NCBI RefSeq assembly: GCF_007673235.1
Contig: NZ_VDZH01000001.1
Location: 252,474 to 316,473, forward strand
Direction of reading: 5' to 3'
Origin: Curtobacterium pusillum
Lineage (GTDB): Bacteria; Actinomycetota; Actinomycetes; Actinomycetales; Microbacteriaceae
Length of the DNA stretch: 64,000 nucleotides
In this document: piece after piece, positions 8,177 through 15,440 of the stretch
Layout: each line of letters starts with the position of its first letter
Position numbering within the stretch: the stretch's first letter is position 1
Position numbers and translations under genes: made by a program
Notes under the pieces: generated by a model
Databases searched by the model: none
Seen by the model: the letters and a program-made list of their open reading frames with translations, nothing else
What the model was told of the DNA's origin: nothing

Positions 8177-9673
8177 TTGGCAGACGACCTGGACTGGAAC
8201 GCGATCATCGCGCCCGGCAACGACGCCGAGGGGCGGAAGACGACTTCCGCCCATGAGGCCACCGCACGACCGATGTCCCGCCGGGAAGCCCGAGCGGCCG
8301 AGGCGGCGGAGGCAGCTCGCGCTGCTGACGCCGACGCACCCGCTCCGGCCGGAGCGGCACCCGCAGCACCCGTCCCTCCGACGCCTGCGGGCGTCGACCC
8401 CGAGGTGCACGCGCTCCTCACCGGCGAACTGCACGTCGACGACGACCAGCGTGCCGCCGCGAGCGGCAGCACGAACCAGGACGCGGGCACGCGCGGACCT
8501 GTCCAGGGCGACGACGGCCCTGGAGGCGCGGGAGACGACGGACGCGGCGGTCGCGGCGGACGCGGGGGAGCCTCCAGGGCGCCACGCGAGCCCCGTGAGC
8601 CGCGTCGCCGCCGACGCCGCGGACCGCTCATCGCCGGCATCGTGATCGTCGCGGTCGTGCTCGGCGCCGGGGTCTCGGCGTACGCGTTCGCCGCGCCGAA
8701 GGTGCAGCAGGTCATCGCCGCGATCAGCGGCAACAAGGAACCCGACGACTACACGGGCAGCGGCACCAGCAAGGTGACCATCACGATCAAGCAGGGCGAC
8801 ATCGGCGAGGACGTCGCGAAGACGCTGCAGCGCAGCGGCGTCGTGAAGGACTCGAAGGTGTTCTACAAGCTGCTGCTCGCCTCGCCCGACGTGCAGTTCC
8901 AGCCCGGCTCGTACTCCCTCAAGAAGGAGATGAGCTCGAAGTCGGCCCTCGCAGCGCTGCAGGACTCGAAGAACCACGTGCAGGCCTCGATCGTCATCCC
9001 CGAGGGCACGGCCCTCAAGGACATCGAAGCGGGCATGGTCTCGAAGGCCGGGCTCACGGCGGCCGAGGTCGACGCCGCGGCGAAGGACCTGTCCGCCTAC
9101 GGCCTGCCGGCGAACGTCACCACCCTCGAGGGCTGGCTGTTCCCCGCCACGTACCCGATCAACCCCGGGTGGACGGCCACGCAGTACTTCAAGTCGATGG
9201 TCGACACGATGAAGGAGCACCTGTCCGCGGCCGGCGTCGCCGAGGCCGACCAGGAGCACGTGATCGTCTTCGCGTCGCTCGTGCAGAAGGAAGCCGGCCT
9301 CGCGGCCGACTACCCGAAGGTCGCGCGGGTGTTCCAGAACCGTCTCGACAAGGGGATGCTCCTGCAGTCCGACGCGACGGTGGCGTACGGCACGGGCAAC
9401 ACGCACACCGTCACGACGACCGACGCCGAGCGTGCGGACGCGTCGAACAAGTACAACACCTACGTGCACGAGGGGCTCCCGCCGGCACCGATCTCGAACC
9501 CGGGCGACATCGCGATCACCGCGGTGACGAAGATGGCGACGGGCAACTGGGAGTACTTCGTGACGGTCAACCTGGAGACGGGCGAGACGGTCTTCTCGGA
9601 CACCTACGCCCAGCACCAGGTGGCGGTCAGGCAGTTCCAGGCCTGGCTGCGCGCGCACCCCGACTACCAGTAG
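8177..9673 (+). CDS. mltG: Endolytic murein transglycosylase MltG
   Basis: A 498-residue membrane protein that cuts glycan strands during peptidoglycan synthesis. The long N-terminal cytoplasmic part (1-148) is Ala/Gly/Asp/Arg-rich and low complexity. One transmembrane helix follows at about 150-173. The YceG domain fills the rest, with 'GWLFPATYPI', the catalytic Glu in 'ASLVQKEAGLAADYPKVA' and 'LQSDATVAYGTG', and the conserved end 'NLETGETVFSDTYAQH'. The TTG start (ADDLDWNAII) follows a weak GAGGACCG ribosome binding site. The long disordered N-terminus is common in this lineage. The usual actinobacterial neighbour aroE is not found between this gene and aroC. Confidence 0.93.
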   Translation: MADDLDWNAIIAPGNDAEGRKTTSAHEATARPMSRREARAAEAAEAARAADADAPAPAGAAPAAPVPPTPAGVDPEVHALLTGELHVDDDQRAAASGSTNQDAGTRGPVQGDDGPGGAGDDGRGGRGGRGGASRAPREPREPRRRRRRGPLIAGIVIVAVVLGAGVSAYAFAAPKVQQVIAAISGNKEPDDYTGSGTSKVTITIKQGDIGEDVAKTLQRSGVVKDSKVFYKLLLASPDVQFQPGSYSLKKEMSSKSALAALQDSKNHVQASIVIPEGTALKDIEAGMVSKAGLTAAEVDAAAKDLSAYGLPANVTTLEGWLFPATYPINPGWTATQYFKSMVDTMKEHLSAAGVAEADQEHVIVFASLVQKEAGLAADYPKVARVFQNRLDKGMLLQSDATVAYGTGNTHTVTTTDAERADASNKYNTYVHEGLPPAPISNPGDIAITAVTKMATGNWEYFVTVNLETGETVFSDTYAQHQVAVRQFQAWLRAHPDYQ

Positions 9674-9718
9674 TCGGGGGCGCGTCGCACGGGTCGGCGC
9701 TGTGGGAAGATGGACACC

Positions 9719-10939
9719 ATGCTTCGTTGGTTGACTGCTGGTGAGTCGCACGGACCCGAACTGATCGCGATGCTCGAGGGCCTGCCCGCGGGTGTCCCGG
9801 TGTCGTTCGAGTCCATCCGTACCGATCTCGCGCGTCGCAAGCTCGGCTACGGCCGTGGCTCGCGCATGAAGTTCGAGCAGGACGAACTGCACGTCTCCGG
9901 CGGCGTCCGTCACGGGTACTCCCTGGGCAGCCCGATCGCGATCCGCATCGGCAACACCGAGTGGCCGAAGTGGGTCGAGGTCATGAACCCCGAGCCGGTC
10001 GAGCAGACCGAGATCTCGCGTGGTCGCAGTGCGCCCCTGACCCGGCCGCGTCCCGGGCACGCGGACCTGGTCGGCATGCAGAAGTACGGCTTCGACGAGG
10101 CCCGTCCGATCCTCGAGCGCGCCTCCGCTCGCGAAACCGCGGCCCGGGTGGCGCTTGGCGCCGTCGCGAAGTCCTTCCTCGCCGAGCTCGGCATCCGGTC
10201 GGTCGCGCACACCCTGCAGGTCGGCACCGTCCGGGTCCCGGACGGCACGGCGCTCCCGCTCCCCGACGACGTCGACCGGCTCGACGACGACCAGCTGCGC
10301 TGCTTCGACGCCGAGACCTCGGCGCGCATGGTGACCGAGGTCGAGGCCGCGAAGAAGGACGGCGACACGCTCGGCGGTGTCGTCGAGGTCCTGTTCTACG
10401 GCGTGCCCCCGGGCCTCGGCTCGCACGTGCAGTGGGACCGCCGTCTCGACGCCCGGCTCGCCGCGGCGATCATGGGCATCCAGGCGATCAAGGGCGTCGA
10501 GGTCGGCGACGGCTTCGCGACCGCCGCTCGTCGCGGGTCCGAGGCGCACGACGAGCTGTTCCGTGAGGACGGCGAGATCTACCGCACGACCGACCGCGCC
10601 GGTGGCACCGAGGGCGGCATGTCCACGGGCACCGTGCTCCGCGTCCGCGCCGGCATGAAGCCGATCGCCACGGTCCCGCACGCACTGCACACCGTCGACG
10701 TCACCACGGGCGAGGACGCCTCGGCGCACCACCAGCGTTCGGACGTCTGCGCCGTCCCCGCCGCGGGCGTCGTGGCCGAGGCCATGGTCGCCCTCGTCCT
10801 CGCTGACGCTGTGCTCGAGAAGTTCGGCGGCGACAACGTCGTCGAGACGAAGCGGAACCTCGACGCGTACCTCGCGTCGATCCCGGAGACGCTGCGCACC
10901 CGGCGCACCGAGGCCGCCGAGCACACCTCGGCCTGGTGA
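9719..10939 (+). CDS. aroC: Chorismate synthase
   Basis: A 406-residue enzyme that converts 5-enolpyruvylshikimate 3-phosphate to chorismate using reduced FMN. Signatures are '[10 protein letters not shown]' at the N-terminus, '[17 protein letters not shown]', '[18 protein letters not shown]' and '[10 protein letters not shown]'. ATG 9719 is preferred over ATG 9710: it gives the canonical [12 protein letters not shown] start and lies 7-8 bases after GAAGAT, a possible leaderless -10. It ends in a 4-base overlap (GTGA) with aroK, so translation is coupled. Confidence 0.97.
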   Translation: MLRWLTAGESHGPELIAMLEGLPAGVPVSFESIRTDLARRKLGYGRGSRMKFEQDELHVSGGVRHGYSLGSPIAIRIGNTEWPKWVEVMNPEPVEQTEISRGRSAPLTRPRPGHADLVGMQKYGFDEARPILERASARETAARVALGAVAKSFLAELGIRSVAHTLQVGTVRVPDGTALPLPDDVDRLDDDQLRCFDAETSARMVTEVEAAKKDGDTLGGVVEVLFYGVPPGLGSHVQWDRRLDARLAAAIMGIQAIKGVEVGDGFATAARRGSEAHDELFREDGEIYRTTDRAGGTEGGMSTGTVLRVRAGMKPIATVPHALHTVDVTTGEDASAHHQRSDVCAVPAAGVVAEAMVALVLADAVLEKFGGDNVVETKRNLDAYLASIPETLRTRRTEAAEHTSAW

Positions 10940-11523
10940 CGCACGCACCCGAGCCGGCGGCGGAGTCGTCGTCGGCCGGTCCCGCGGCACCGGTCGTCAT
11001 CATCGGGCCGATGGGCGCCGGGAAGTCCAGCGTCGGCAAGCGCGTGGCCAAGGCGCTCGGTGTGCCCTTCACGGACACCGACCGGGTGATCGTCCGCGAA
11101 CACGGACCCATCCCGGGCATCTTCGCCGACCGCGGCGAGCCGGCGTTCCGCGAGCTCGAGGCGCAGGCCGTGCGCACCGCGATGGCGACCGGCGGCGTGA
11201 TCGCCGTCGGTGGCGGGGCCGTCACGCACGTGGCGACGCGCGAGGCCATGGCCGGTGCCGCTGTCGTCCTGCTCACCGTCTCGCCGGAGGCCGTCGCCGA
11301 CCGCATCGCCGGCAGTGACCGACCACTGCTGGCGAACGGCGGCATCGACGCCTGGCAGACCATCATGGACGAGCGGGCGGCCACCTACGCCGAGCTCGCG
11401 CACGCGGTGTTCGACACCTCGCGCCGGCCGATGTCGCACGTCGTCGACGACGTCGTGGCGTGGCTGCGGCTCGCCGACGGGCCCACGGGACCGTCCAGCA
11501 CCACGAACGAAGGAGCACCGTGA
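10936..11523 (+). CDS. aroK: Shikimate kinase
   Basis: A 195-residue P-loop kinase that phosphorylates shikimate. Walker A GPMGAGKS is at residues 24-31. '[13 protein letters not shown]' carries the shikimate-binding Asp, '[15 protein letters not shown]' the binding Arg, and '[10 protein letters not shown]' the Gly-rich motif. The lid '[11 protein letters not shown]' is present. About 18 extra N-terminal Ala/Ser/Pro residues precede the fold. It overlaps aroC and aroB by 4 bases each. Confidence 0.96.
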   Translation: MTHAPEPAAESSSAGPAAPVVIIGPMGAGKSSVGKRVAKALGVPFTDTDRVIVREHGPIPGIFADRGEPAFRELEAQAVRTAMATGGVIAVGGGAVTHVATREAMAGAAVVLLTVSPEAVADRIAGSDRPLLANGGIDAWQTIMDERAATYAELAHAVFDTSRRPMSHVVDDVVAWLRLADGPTGPSSTTNEGAP

Positions 11524-12626
11524 CCGAGTCCACCCAGTCGATCCTGCCGGAGGGCACCACCGAGATCCGCGTCGGCGGGGACGACGGGTACGTCGTGGCC
11601 GTCGGGAACGGTCTGCTCGGGTCCGTGCCGGCACTGCTCGGCCCGCGCGTGGCGAAGGTCCTCATCGTGCACGCGCCGACCCTCGGTGCGCGCGCGAACG
11701 ACCTCCGCCAGCTGCTCGTCGACGCCGGCCTCGAAGCCCTCATCGCCGAGGTCCCCGACGCCGAGGGCGCCAAGCGCGTCGAGGTCGCGGCGTTCTGCTG
11801 GCAGATCATGGGGCAGTCCGACTTCACCCGCACCGACGCGGTCATCGGCCTCGGCGGCGGAGCGGTCACCGACCTCGCCGGGTTCGTGGCGGCGACGTGG
11901 CTGCGCGGTGTCCCGTACGTCGCGATCCCGACGAGCGTGCTCGGCATGGTCGACGCGAGCGTCGGCGGCAAGACCGGCATCAACACGAACGAGGGCAAGA
12001 ACCTCGTCGGCGCCTTCTACCCGCCTCGTGCCGTCGTCGCGGACATCGACCTCGTCCGCACCCTGCCGCGCAACGAGATCCTCACCGGGTTCGCCGAGAT
12101 CGTGAAGGCCGGGTTCATCGCCGTGCCGGAGATCCTCGAGATCGTCGAGGCGGACGTCGCCCGGGTCACCGATCCGTCGACGCCGGAGTTCCGCCGGGTC
12201 GTCGAGCTCGCGATCGAGCTCAAGGCGCAGGTGGTCTCCGACGACTTCACCGAGCAGGGCCGCCGCGAGATCCTCAACTACGGACACACCCTCGGGCACG
12301 CGATCGAGCACGCCGAGCGCTACCAGTGGCGACACGGTGCCGCGGTGGCCGTCGGGATGGTGTTCGCCGCCGAACTCGCGCGCCTCACCGGACACCTCGA
12401 CGACGCGACGGTCGACCGGCACCGGGCGATCCTCGAGTCGCTCGAGCTCCCCACGTCGTACGGCCTCGGCCGCTGGGAGGGCCTCCTCGCCACGATGCGT
12501 CGTGACAAGAAGGCCCGTGCCGGCATGCTGCGGTTCATCATCCTGGACGGCGTCGGCAAGCCGGTCACCCTCGAGGGCCCCGAGGACCACCTGCTGTTCA
12601 CCGCCTACCAGGAGGTCGGGGTCTAG
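11520..12626 (+). CDS. aroB: 3-dehydroquinate synthase
   Basis: A 368-residue NAD- and metal-dependent enzyme making 3-dehydroquinate from DAHP, the second shikimate step. 'IGLGGGAVTDLAGFVAATW' is the NAD-binding and substrate loop, 'TGINTNEGKNLVGAFY' the phosphate loop, 'FAEIVKAG' the metal Glu, and 'NYGHTLGHAIE' the metal His. GTG 11520 follows AAGGAG and overlaps the aroK stop by 4 bases. At the 3' end it shares the four bases CTAG with the convergent monooxygenase, so both genes stop inside the same palindrome. Confidence 0.97.
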   Translation: MTESTQSILPEGTTEIRVGGDDGYVVAVGNGLLGSVPALLGPRVAKVLIVHAPTLGARANDLRQLLVDAGLEALIAEVPDAEGAKRVEVAAFCWQIMGQSDFTRTDAVIGLGGGAVTDLAGFVAATWLRGVPYVAIPTSVLGMVDASVGGKTGINTNEGKNLVGAFYPPRAVVADIDLVRTLPRNEILTGFAEIVKAGFIAVPEILEIVEADVARVTDPSTPEFRRVVELAIELKAQVVSDDFTEQGRREILNYGHTLGHAIEHAERYQWRHGAAVAVGMVFAAELARLTGHLDDATVDRHRAILESLELPTSYGLGRWEGLLATMRRDKKARAGMLRFIILDGVGKPVTLEGPEDHLLFTAYQEVGV

Positions 12627-13942
12627 GCAGCGAACTGCTGCACGCCCAGGTGCTCGCGCAGGTGCCGGCCGGAGTACTCCGTCCGGTGCAGCCCGCGGCG
12701 CTGGAGCTCCGGCACGACCAGCTGCGTGAAGTCCTCGACGCCGGTGGGGAAGTGCGTCGGTACGGCCAGGAACCCGTCGCACGCACCCGCCTCGGACCAC
12801 TCCTGCATGGTGTCCGCGATGCTCGACGGCGACCCGATCATCTTCCGGTAGCTGCCCTCGGCGAAGTACCGGGCGGTCTCGATCGTCGAGAGTCCCTGGT
12901 TCCGTGACACCGCCATGATCGCCTCGCGGTGCGACTTGCCGGCGTTCGACTCAGGCAGCTCGGGGACGGGGAGATCCGGGTCGAACTGCCGGAAGTCGAC
13001 ACCACCCGCGAGAGGCTTGAGGTTGCTCAGGGCCAGGTCGTCCGGGATGAGTGCCATCATCCGGTCGGCGAGGTCCCGTGCCTGTGCGTCGGTCTCGCCG
13101 ACGATCGGGGTCATCCCCACCAGGACCTTGACGTGTTCCGGGTCGCGGCCGAACCGCTCTGCCCGGGCACGGATGTCGTCCCGGAACGCGCGGCTCTCGC
13201 CCGGGTCGGACTGCAGCGTGAAGACGACGTCGGCAGTCCGGGCCGCGAGCAACCGGCCGGGCTCCGAGGCCCCCGCCTGGAACACCACCGGCCGGCCCTG
13301 CGGGCTCCGTCCGGTCGTGAGCGGGCCGCGCACCCGGAAGTGCTCGCCCTCGTGCTGCAGGAACCGCATCTTGGCGATGTCGAAGTACGTGCCGGACTCC
13401 TTGTCGCGGGTGATCGCGTCGGCGTCCCACGAGTCCCAGAGCCCGGTGACGACGTCGACGAACTCGCTCGCACGCTCGTAGCGGGCCGCGTGCTGGACGT
13501 GGGCGTCGAGGCCGAAGTTCTGCGCTTCGTCCTCGTTGAACGACGTCACGAGGTTCCAGCCGGCGCGACCGTTGCTGATGTGGTCGAGCGTCGAGAACCG
13601 CCGGGCCAGGTTGAACGGGTCGTTGAAGGTCGTCGTCGACGTCGCGGCGAGCCCGAGGCGGGAGGTCCGCATCGCCAGGGCTGGCAGGAGCATCGTCGGG
13701 TCGAAGTGGACGGAGCGCGGGTTCGCCGCGCCGTAGTCGTCGCCGGCGAGGATGTCGTTGCTGCGGCGGACGGCGGCCTGGTCCTCGAAGAAGATCGCGT
13801 CGAGCTTCGCGGCCTCGGCGAGTTCGGCGGCGCGGACGTAGTGCTCGATCCCGAGGTCGAGCTCGGGGACGGCGTCGGGCAGGCGCCAGGCACCGAGGTG
13901 GTAGCCGGGGAACAGGAACATGGCGAGGTGGATCTGCTGCAC
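12623..13942 (-). CDS. LLM-class FMN-dependent monooxygenase (NtaA/SnaA/DszA/SfnG-like)
   Basis: A 439-residue luciferase-like (bacterial TIM barrel) flavin monooxygenase. Family marks are 'HLAMFLFPGYHLGAWRLP' at the start, 'FFEDQAAV', 'TSRLGLAATSTTTFNDPFNLARRFSTLDHISNGRAGWNLVTS' (read in parts), and 'PVVFQAGASEPGRLLAARTADVVFT'. This clade uses FMNH2 from a separate reductase to oxidise compounds such as nitrilotriacetate, dibenzothiophene or alkyl sulfones; the substrate here is unknown. The GTG start follows AGAGGA by 8 bases. A 22-codon leader ORF and a hairpin lie upstream, and a symmetrical operator-like region is shared with the divergent deaminase. It sits inside the non-core block that separates aroB from efp. 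Confidence 0.88.
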   Translation of the reverse strand: MQQIHLAMFLFPGYHLGAWRLPDAVPELDLGIEHYVRAAELAEAAKLDAIFFEDQAAVRRSNDILAGDDYGAANPRSVHFDPTMLLPALAMRTSRLGLAATSTTTFNDPFNLARRFSTLDHISNGRAGWNLVTSFNEDEAQNFGLDAHVQHAARYERASEFVDVVTGLWDSWDADAITRDKESGTYFDIAKMRFLQHEGEHFRVRGPLTTGRSPQGRPVVFQAGASEPGRLLAARTADVVFTLQSDPGESRAFRDDIRARAERFGRDPEHVKVLVGMTPIVGETDAQARDLADRMMALIPDDLALSNLKPLAGGVDFRQFDPDLPVPELPESNAGKSHREAIMAVSRNQGLSTIETARYFAEGSYRKMIGSPSSIADTMQEWSEAGACDGFLAVPTHFPTGVEDFTQLVVPELQRRGLHRTEYSGRHLREHLGVQQFAA

Positions 13943-13996
13943 GGTGGTGTCCTCTCAGGGGGACATCGGTGGGACGTCGGTGGACGGTGACGTGGT

Positions 13997-14022
13997 GCGG
14001 CCGACGCGTCTGCGCCGGTCGC
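13997..14022 (-). promoter_or_regulatory. GC hairpin between leader ORF and monooxygenase
   Basis: On the minus strand 11 bases pair with 11 bases (10 pairs, one mismatch, one G-T) around an AGAC loop. It lies 12 bases after the leader ORF stop and 55 bases before the monooxygenase start. Position suggests an attenuator or translation-sensitive structure. No T run follows. Confidence 0.45.
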
Positions 14023-14033
14023 GGGGTCGCTCG

Positions 14034-14102
14034 TCAGTGCCCGTGCGCGATCGCACCGCGGGGCCAGCGGCGGGGCGCGTACTGCGAGTCGTGTGCCGTC
14101 AT
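14034..14102 (-). CDS. 22-residue putative leader peptide upstream of the monooxygenase
   Basis: This ORF encodes 22 residues beginning MTAHDSQYAPRR and ending GAIAHGH, with ATG start and TGA stop. A strong ribosome binding site, GGAAGGGG, lies 5 bases before the ATG, better than that of most large genes here. The peptide has two adjacent Arg codons then Trp and Pro, but no run of a single amino acid. A GC hairpin follows before the monooxygenase. This is the layout of a translated leader that senses ribosome movement. I do not recognise the peptide. It could also be a chance short ORF. Confidence 0.5.
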   Translation of the reverse strand: MTAHDSQYAPRRWPRGAIAHGH

Positions 14103-14150
14103 CGCTGCCCCTTCCGTGTCCGCCAGCGGTTCGTCCCGACGATACGGGCG

Positions 14151-14192
14151 GGGTGTTTCCGCCGCGTTTCGACCGGGAAACACCCTCGAAAC
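14151..14192. promoter_or_regulatory. Dyad of four GTTTC/GAAAC elements at exact 11-bp spacing (candidate GlnR-type operator)
   Basis: GTTTC occurs at 14155-14159 and 14166-14170, and its complement GAAAC at 14177-14181 and 14188-14192. All start positions differ by exactly 11. The outer arms extend to a 10-bp perfect inverted repeat (14151-14160 with 14176-14185), and 14166-14172 with 14186-14192 form another of 7 bp. The site lies between the leader ORF/monooxygenase and the deaminase and overlaps the expected -35 of the deaminase promoter. Five-base elements with 6-base gaps are the pattern described for actinobacterial GlnR (GTnAC-n6-GAAAC); the assignment to GlnR is inference. Confidence 0.6.
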
Positions 14193-14202
14193 CGAGCGCC
14201 GC

Positions 14203-14208
14203 TAGCGT
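14203..14208 (+). promoter_or_regulatory. Leaderless -10 (TAGCGT) for the deaminase
   Basis: TAGCGT ends 7 bases before the deaminase ATG. Together with the operator-like dyad just upstream it supports the ATG at 14216 as the true start. Confidence 0.5.
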
Positions 14209-14215
14209 CCTCGCC

Positions 14216-14830
14216 ATGTCCGGACCAGTCCTCGCCCCGTTCCCCACCGAGCTCCGTGTCGGCGTCCCCGAGTGGCTCCGGGCGGCGCAGCTCGCCGCCC
14301 CGACGCAGTTGCCCGACCGCGCCGGACGGTTCGCGCTCGTGACCGAGCTGGCCACCCGGAACGTCGACGAGGGTACCGGCGGACCCTTCGCCGCGCTGGT
14401 CGTCGACGAGGAGTCCGGCGACGTGCTGTCGATCGGTACGAACCTGGTCCTGCACTCGAACGTGTCGTCGATGCACGCCGAGGTCGTCACGATCGGCCTG
14501 GCGCACGCCCGGGTCGGCGCGTGGAACCTCGGCCGTGACGTCGGGCGGCGCCGCACCCTCGTGGTGAACGCGCAGCCGTGCGTGATGTGCCTCGGTGCAC
14601 TGCTGTGGTCGGGGGTGTCCGCCGTGGAGTTCGCGGCCGACTGCGCCACGGTCGAGCGCATCACCGGGTTCGACGAGGGCCCGGTGCCGTCCGACTGGCA
14701 GGAGCAGCTGCGCGCCCGGGGCATCGACGTCCACCAGGAGCACGGTGTCGGGGCGGAGCACGCGTTGCACCGCTTCCGGGAGCTCGTCGAGTCCGGCGCC
14801 ACCGCTCGCTACAACGGCGACGGTGCCTGA
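14216..14830 (+). CDS. Nucleoside/nucleobase deaminase (CDA fold)
   Basis: A 204-residue zinc-dependent deaminase of the cytidine deaminase-like superfamily. The catalytic HAE motif is in 'VSSMHAEVVTIGLA' and the zinc PCxxC motif in 'NAQPCVMCLGALLWSG'. The 'GPFAALVVD' strand before it is typical of the guanine deaminase/TadA-like branch. The extended C-terminal region (FDEGPVPSDWQEQLRARGID) resembles fungal/bacterial guanine deaminase-like proteins rather than TadA. The exact base is not decidable. Such an enzyme releases ammonia, which fits nitrogen control by the upstream 11-bp-spaced elements. An in-frame extension to 14093 would cover that operator and is rejected. Confidence 0.82.
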   Translation: MSGPVLAPFPTELRVGVPEWLRAAQLAAPTQLPDRAGRFALVTELATRNVDEGTGGPFAALVVDEESGDVLSIGTNLVLHSNVSSMHAEVVTIGLAHARVGAWNLGRDVGRRRTLVVNAQPCVMCLGALLWSGVSAVEFAADCATVERITGFDEGPVPSDWQEQLRARGIDVHQEHGVGAEHALHRFRELVESGATARYNGDGA

Positions 14831-14840
14831 CCCGGCCGGT

Positions 14841-15020
14841 TCACCGCAGCACGCGGCGGGTGCGTCGCCACCACCACTTCACCCGCATCGAGAGGGTGAT
14901 GACGTCGGTCCGCCGCCACTCGCGGTACTCCGCCATGGTGGCTCCGAGCTCCCATGCGTCGACCTCGTCGTCGTCATCGTCCAAGCCGGGCGCGTCGGGC
15001 AGCGGCCTGAAGATCGCCAT
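14841..15020 (-). CDS. 59-residue hypothetical protein
   Basis: A small acidic-then-basic protein. The N-terminal half has an Asp run (LDDDDDEVDAWELG) and the C-terminal end is basic and aromatic (MRVKWWWRRTRRVLR). The ATG is preceded by GAGGGAG at 7 bases and shares one base with the stop of the upstream minus-strand gene (TGATG), so the two are translationally coupled. I do not recognise it. The Trp/Arg tail could contact the membrane. The coupling and the ribosome binding site are the reasons to call it. Confidence 0.6.
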   Translation of the reverse strand: MAIFRPLPDAPGLDDDDDEVDAWELGATMAEYREWRRTDVITLSMRVKWWWRRTRRVLR

Positions 15021-15319
15021 CAGTCGTCTCCCTCGGTTCGTACGGTCGACCGCGGTGTCGAGCGTCTCCGGAGCGCCCGAGACGCCAGCCGTCGGCCCTT
15101 CTTCGACCACCACGCTACGGTCTCGAGCCGTCGGAGCACAGTCGCTGAAATGTCGTACGCACGGTCCTCTTCTCGCTGCGACACGGACCACGTGAACCGG
15201 TCCCACGCGTGGTCGCGATCGGCGGTGCGGCGGTTCTGGAACGCCCCGAACCAACTGACGACGGCGGCGACGATCGCCGCGCCCGCGGCGATCACCGCGC
15301 CGGTGAGTGCTGTCTCCAT
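15020..15319 (-). CDS. 99-residue single-span membrane hypothetical protein
   Basis: One hydrophobic helix near the N-terminus (residues about 6-27, GAVIAAGAAIVAAVVSWFGA), then a charged tail with aromatic residues (DHAWDRFTWSVSQREEDRAY). I chose ATG 15319 because it places the helix at the N-terminus; the frame is open further upstream to 15541 but that part is antisense to the UbiB-family gene and low complexity. It is coupled by TGATG to the 59-residue gene. The family is not recognised; N-in anchored regulators or tape-like proteins next to UbiB genes are possible but unproven. Confidence 0.6.
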   Translation of the reverse strand: METALTGAVIAAGAAIVAAVVSWFGAFQNRRTADRDHAWDRFTWSVSQREEDRAYDISATVLRRLETVAWWSKKGRRLASRALRRRSTPRSTVRTEGDD

Positions 15320-15337
15320 GCCCGCAGCCTGACGCCG

Positions 15338-15394
15338 TGGAGGCGCACCGACGGCGGGCGTCAGCCGATCCGTGGACGGTGAGCCGCGCCTCCA
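15338..15394. repeat. Dispersed inverted-repeat element, copy A
   Basis: TGGAGGCGC (15338-15346) is mirrored by GCGCCTCCA (15386-15394), with a GC-rich core that includes a GACGGTGAGCCGCGCC end. Two other copies of this TGGAGGC...CGCGCC pattern are at 54778-54821 and 59891-59939. It lies between divergent genes here. Confidence 0.45.
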
Positions 15395-15440
15395 GGCTGT
15401 GGAGGACCGACCACGCAGGCCGGGGGAGCACACTGGATCC

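Noticed and set aside
6767..10990. A 1407-codon open frame on the minus strand
   Set aside because: It is antisense to alaS, ruvX, mltG and aroC, all of which have clear conserved motifs. Its translation is Arg/Gly/Val rich without any recognisable domain, the usual result of GC-rich codon bias.
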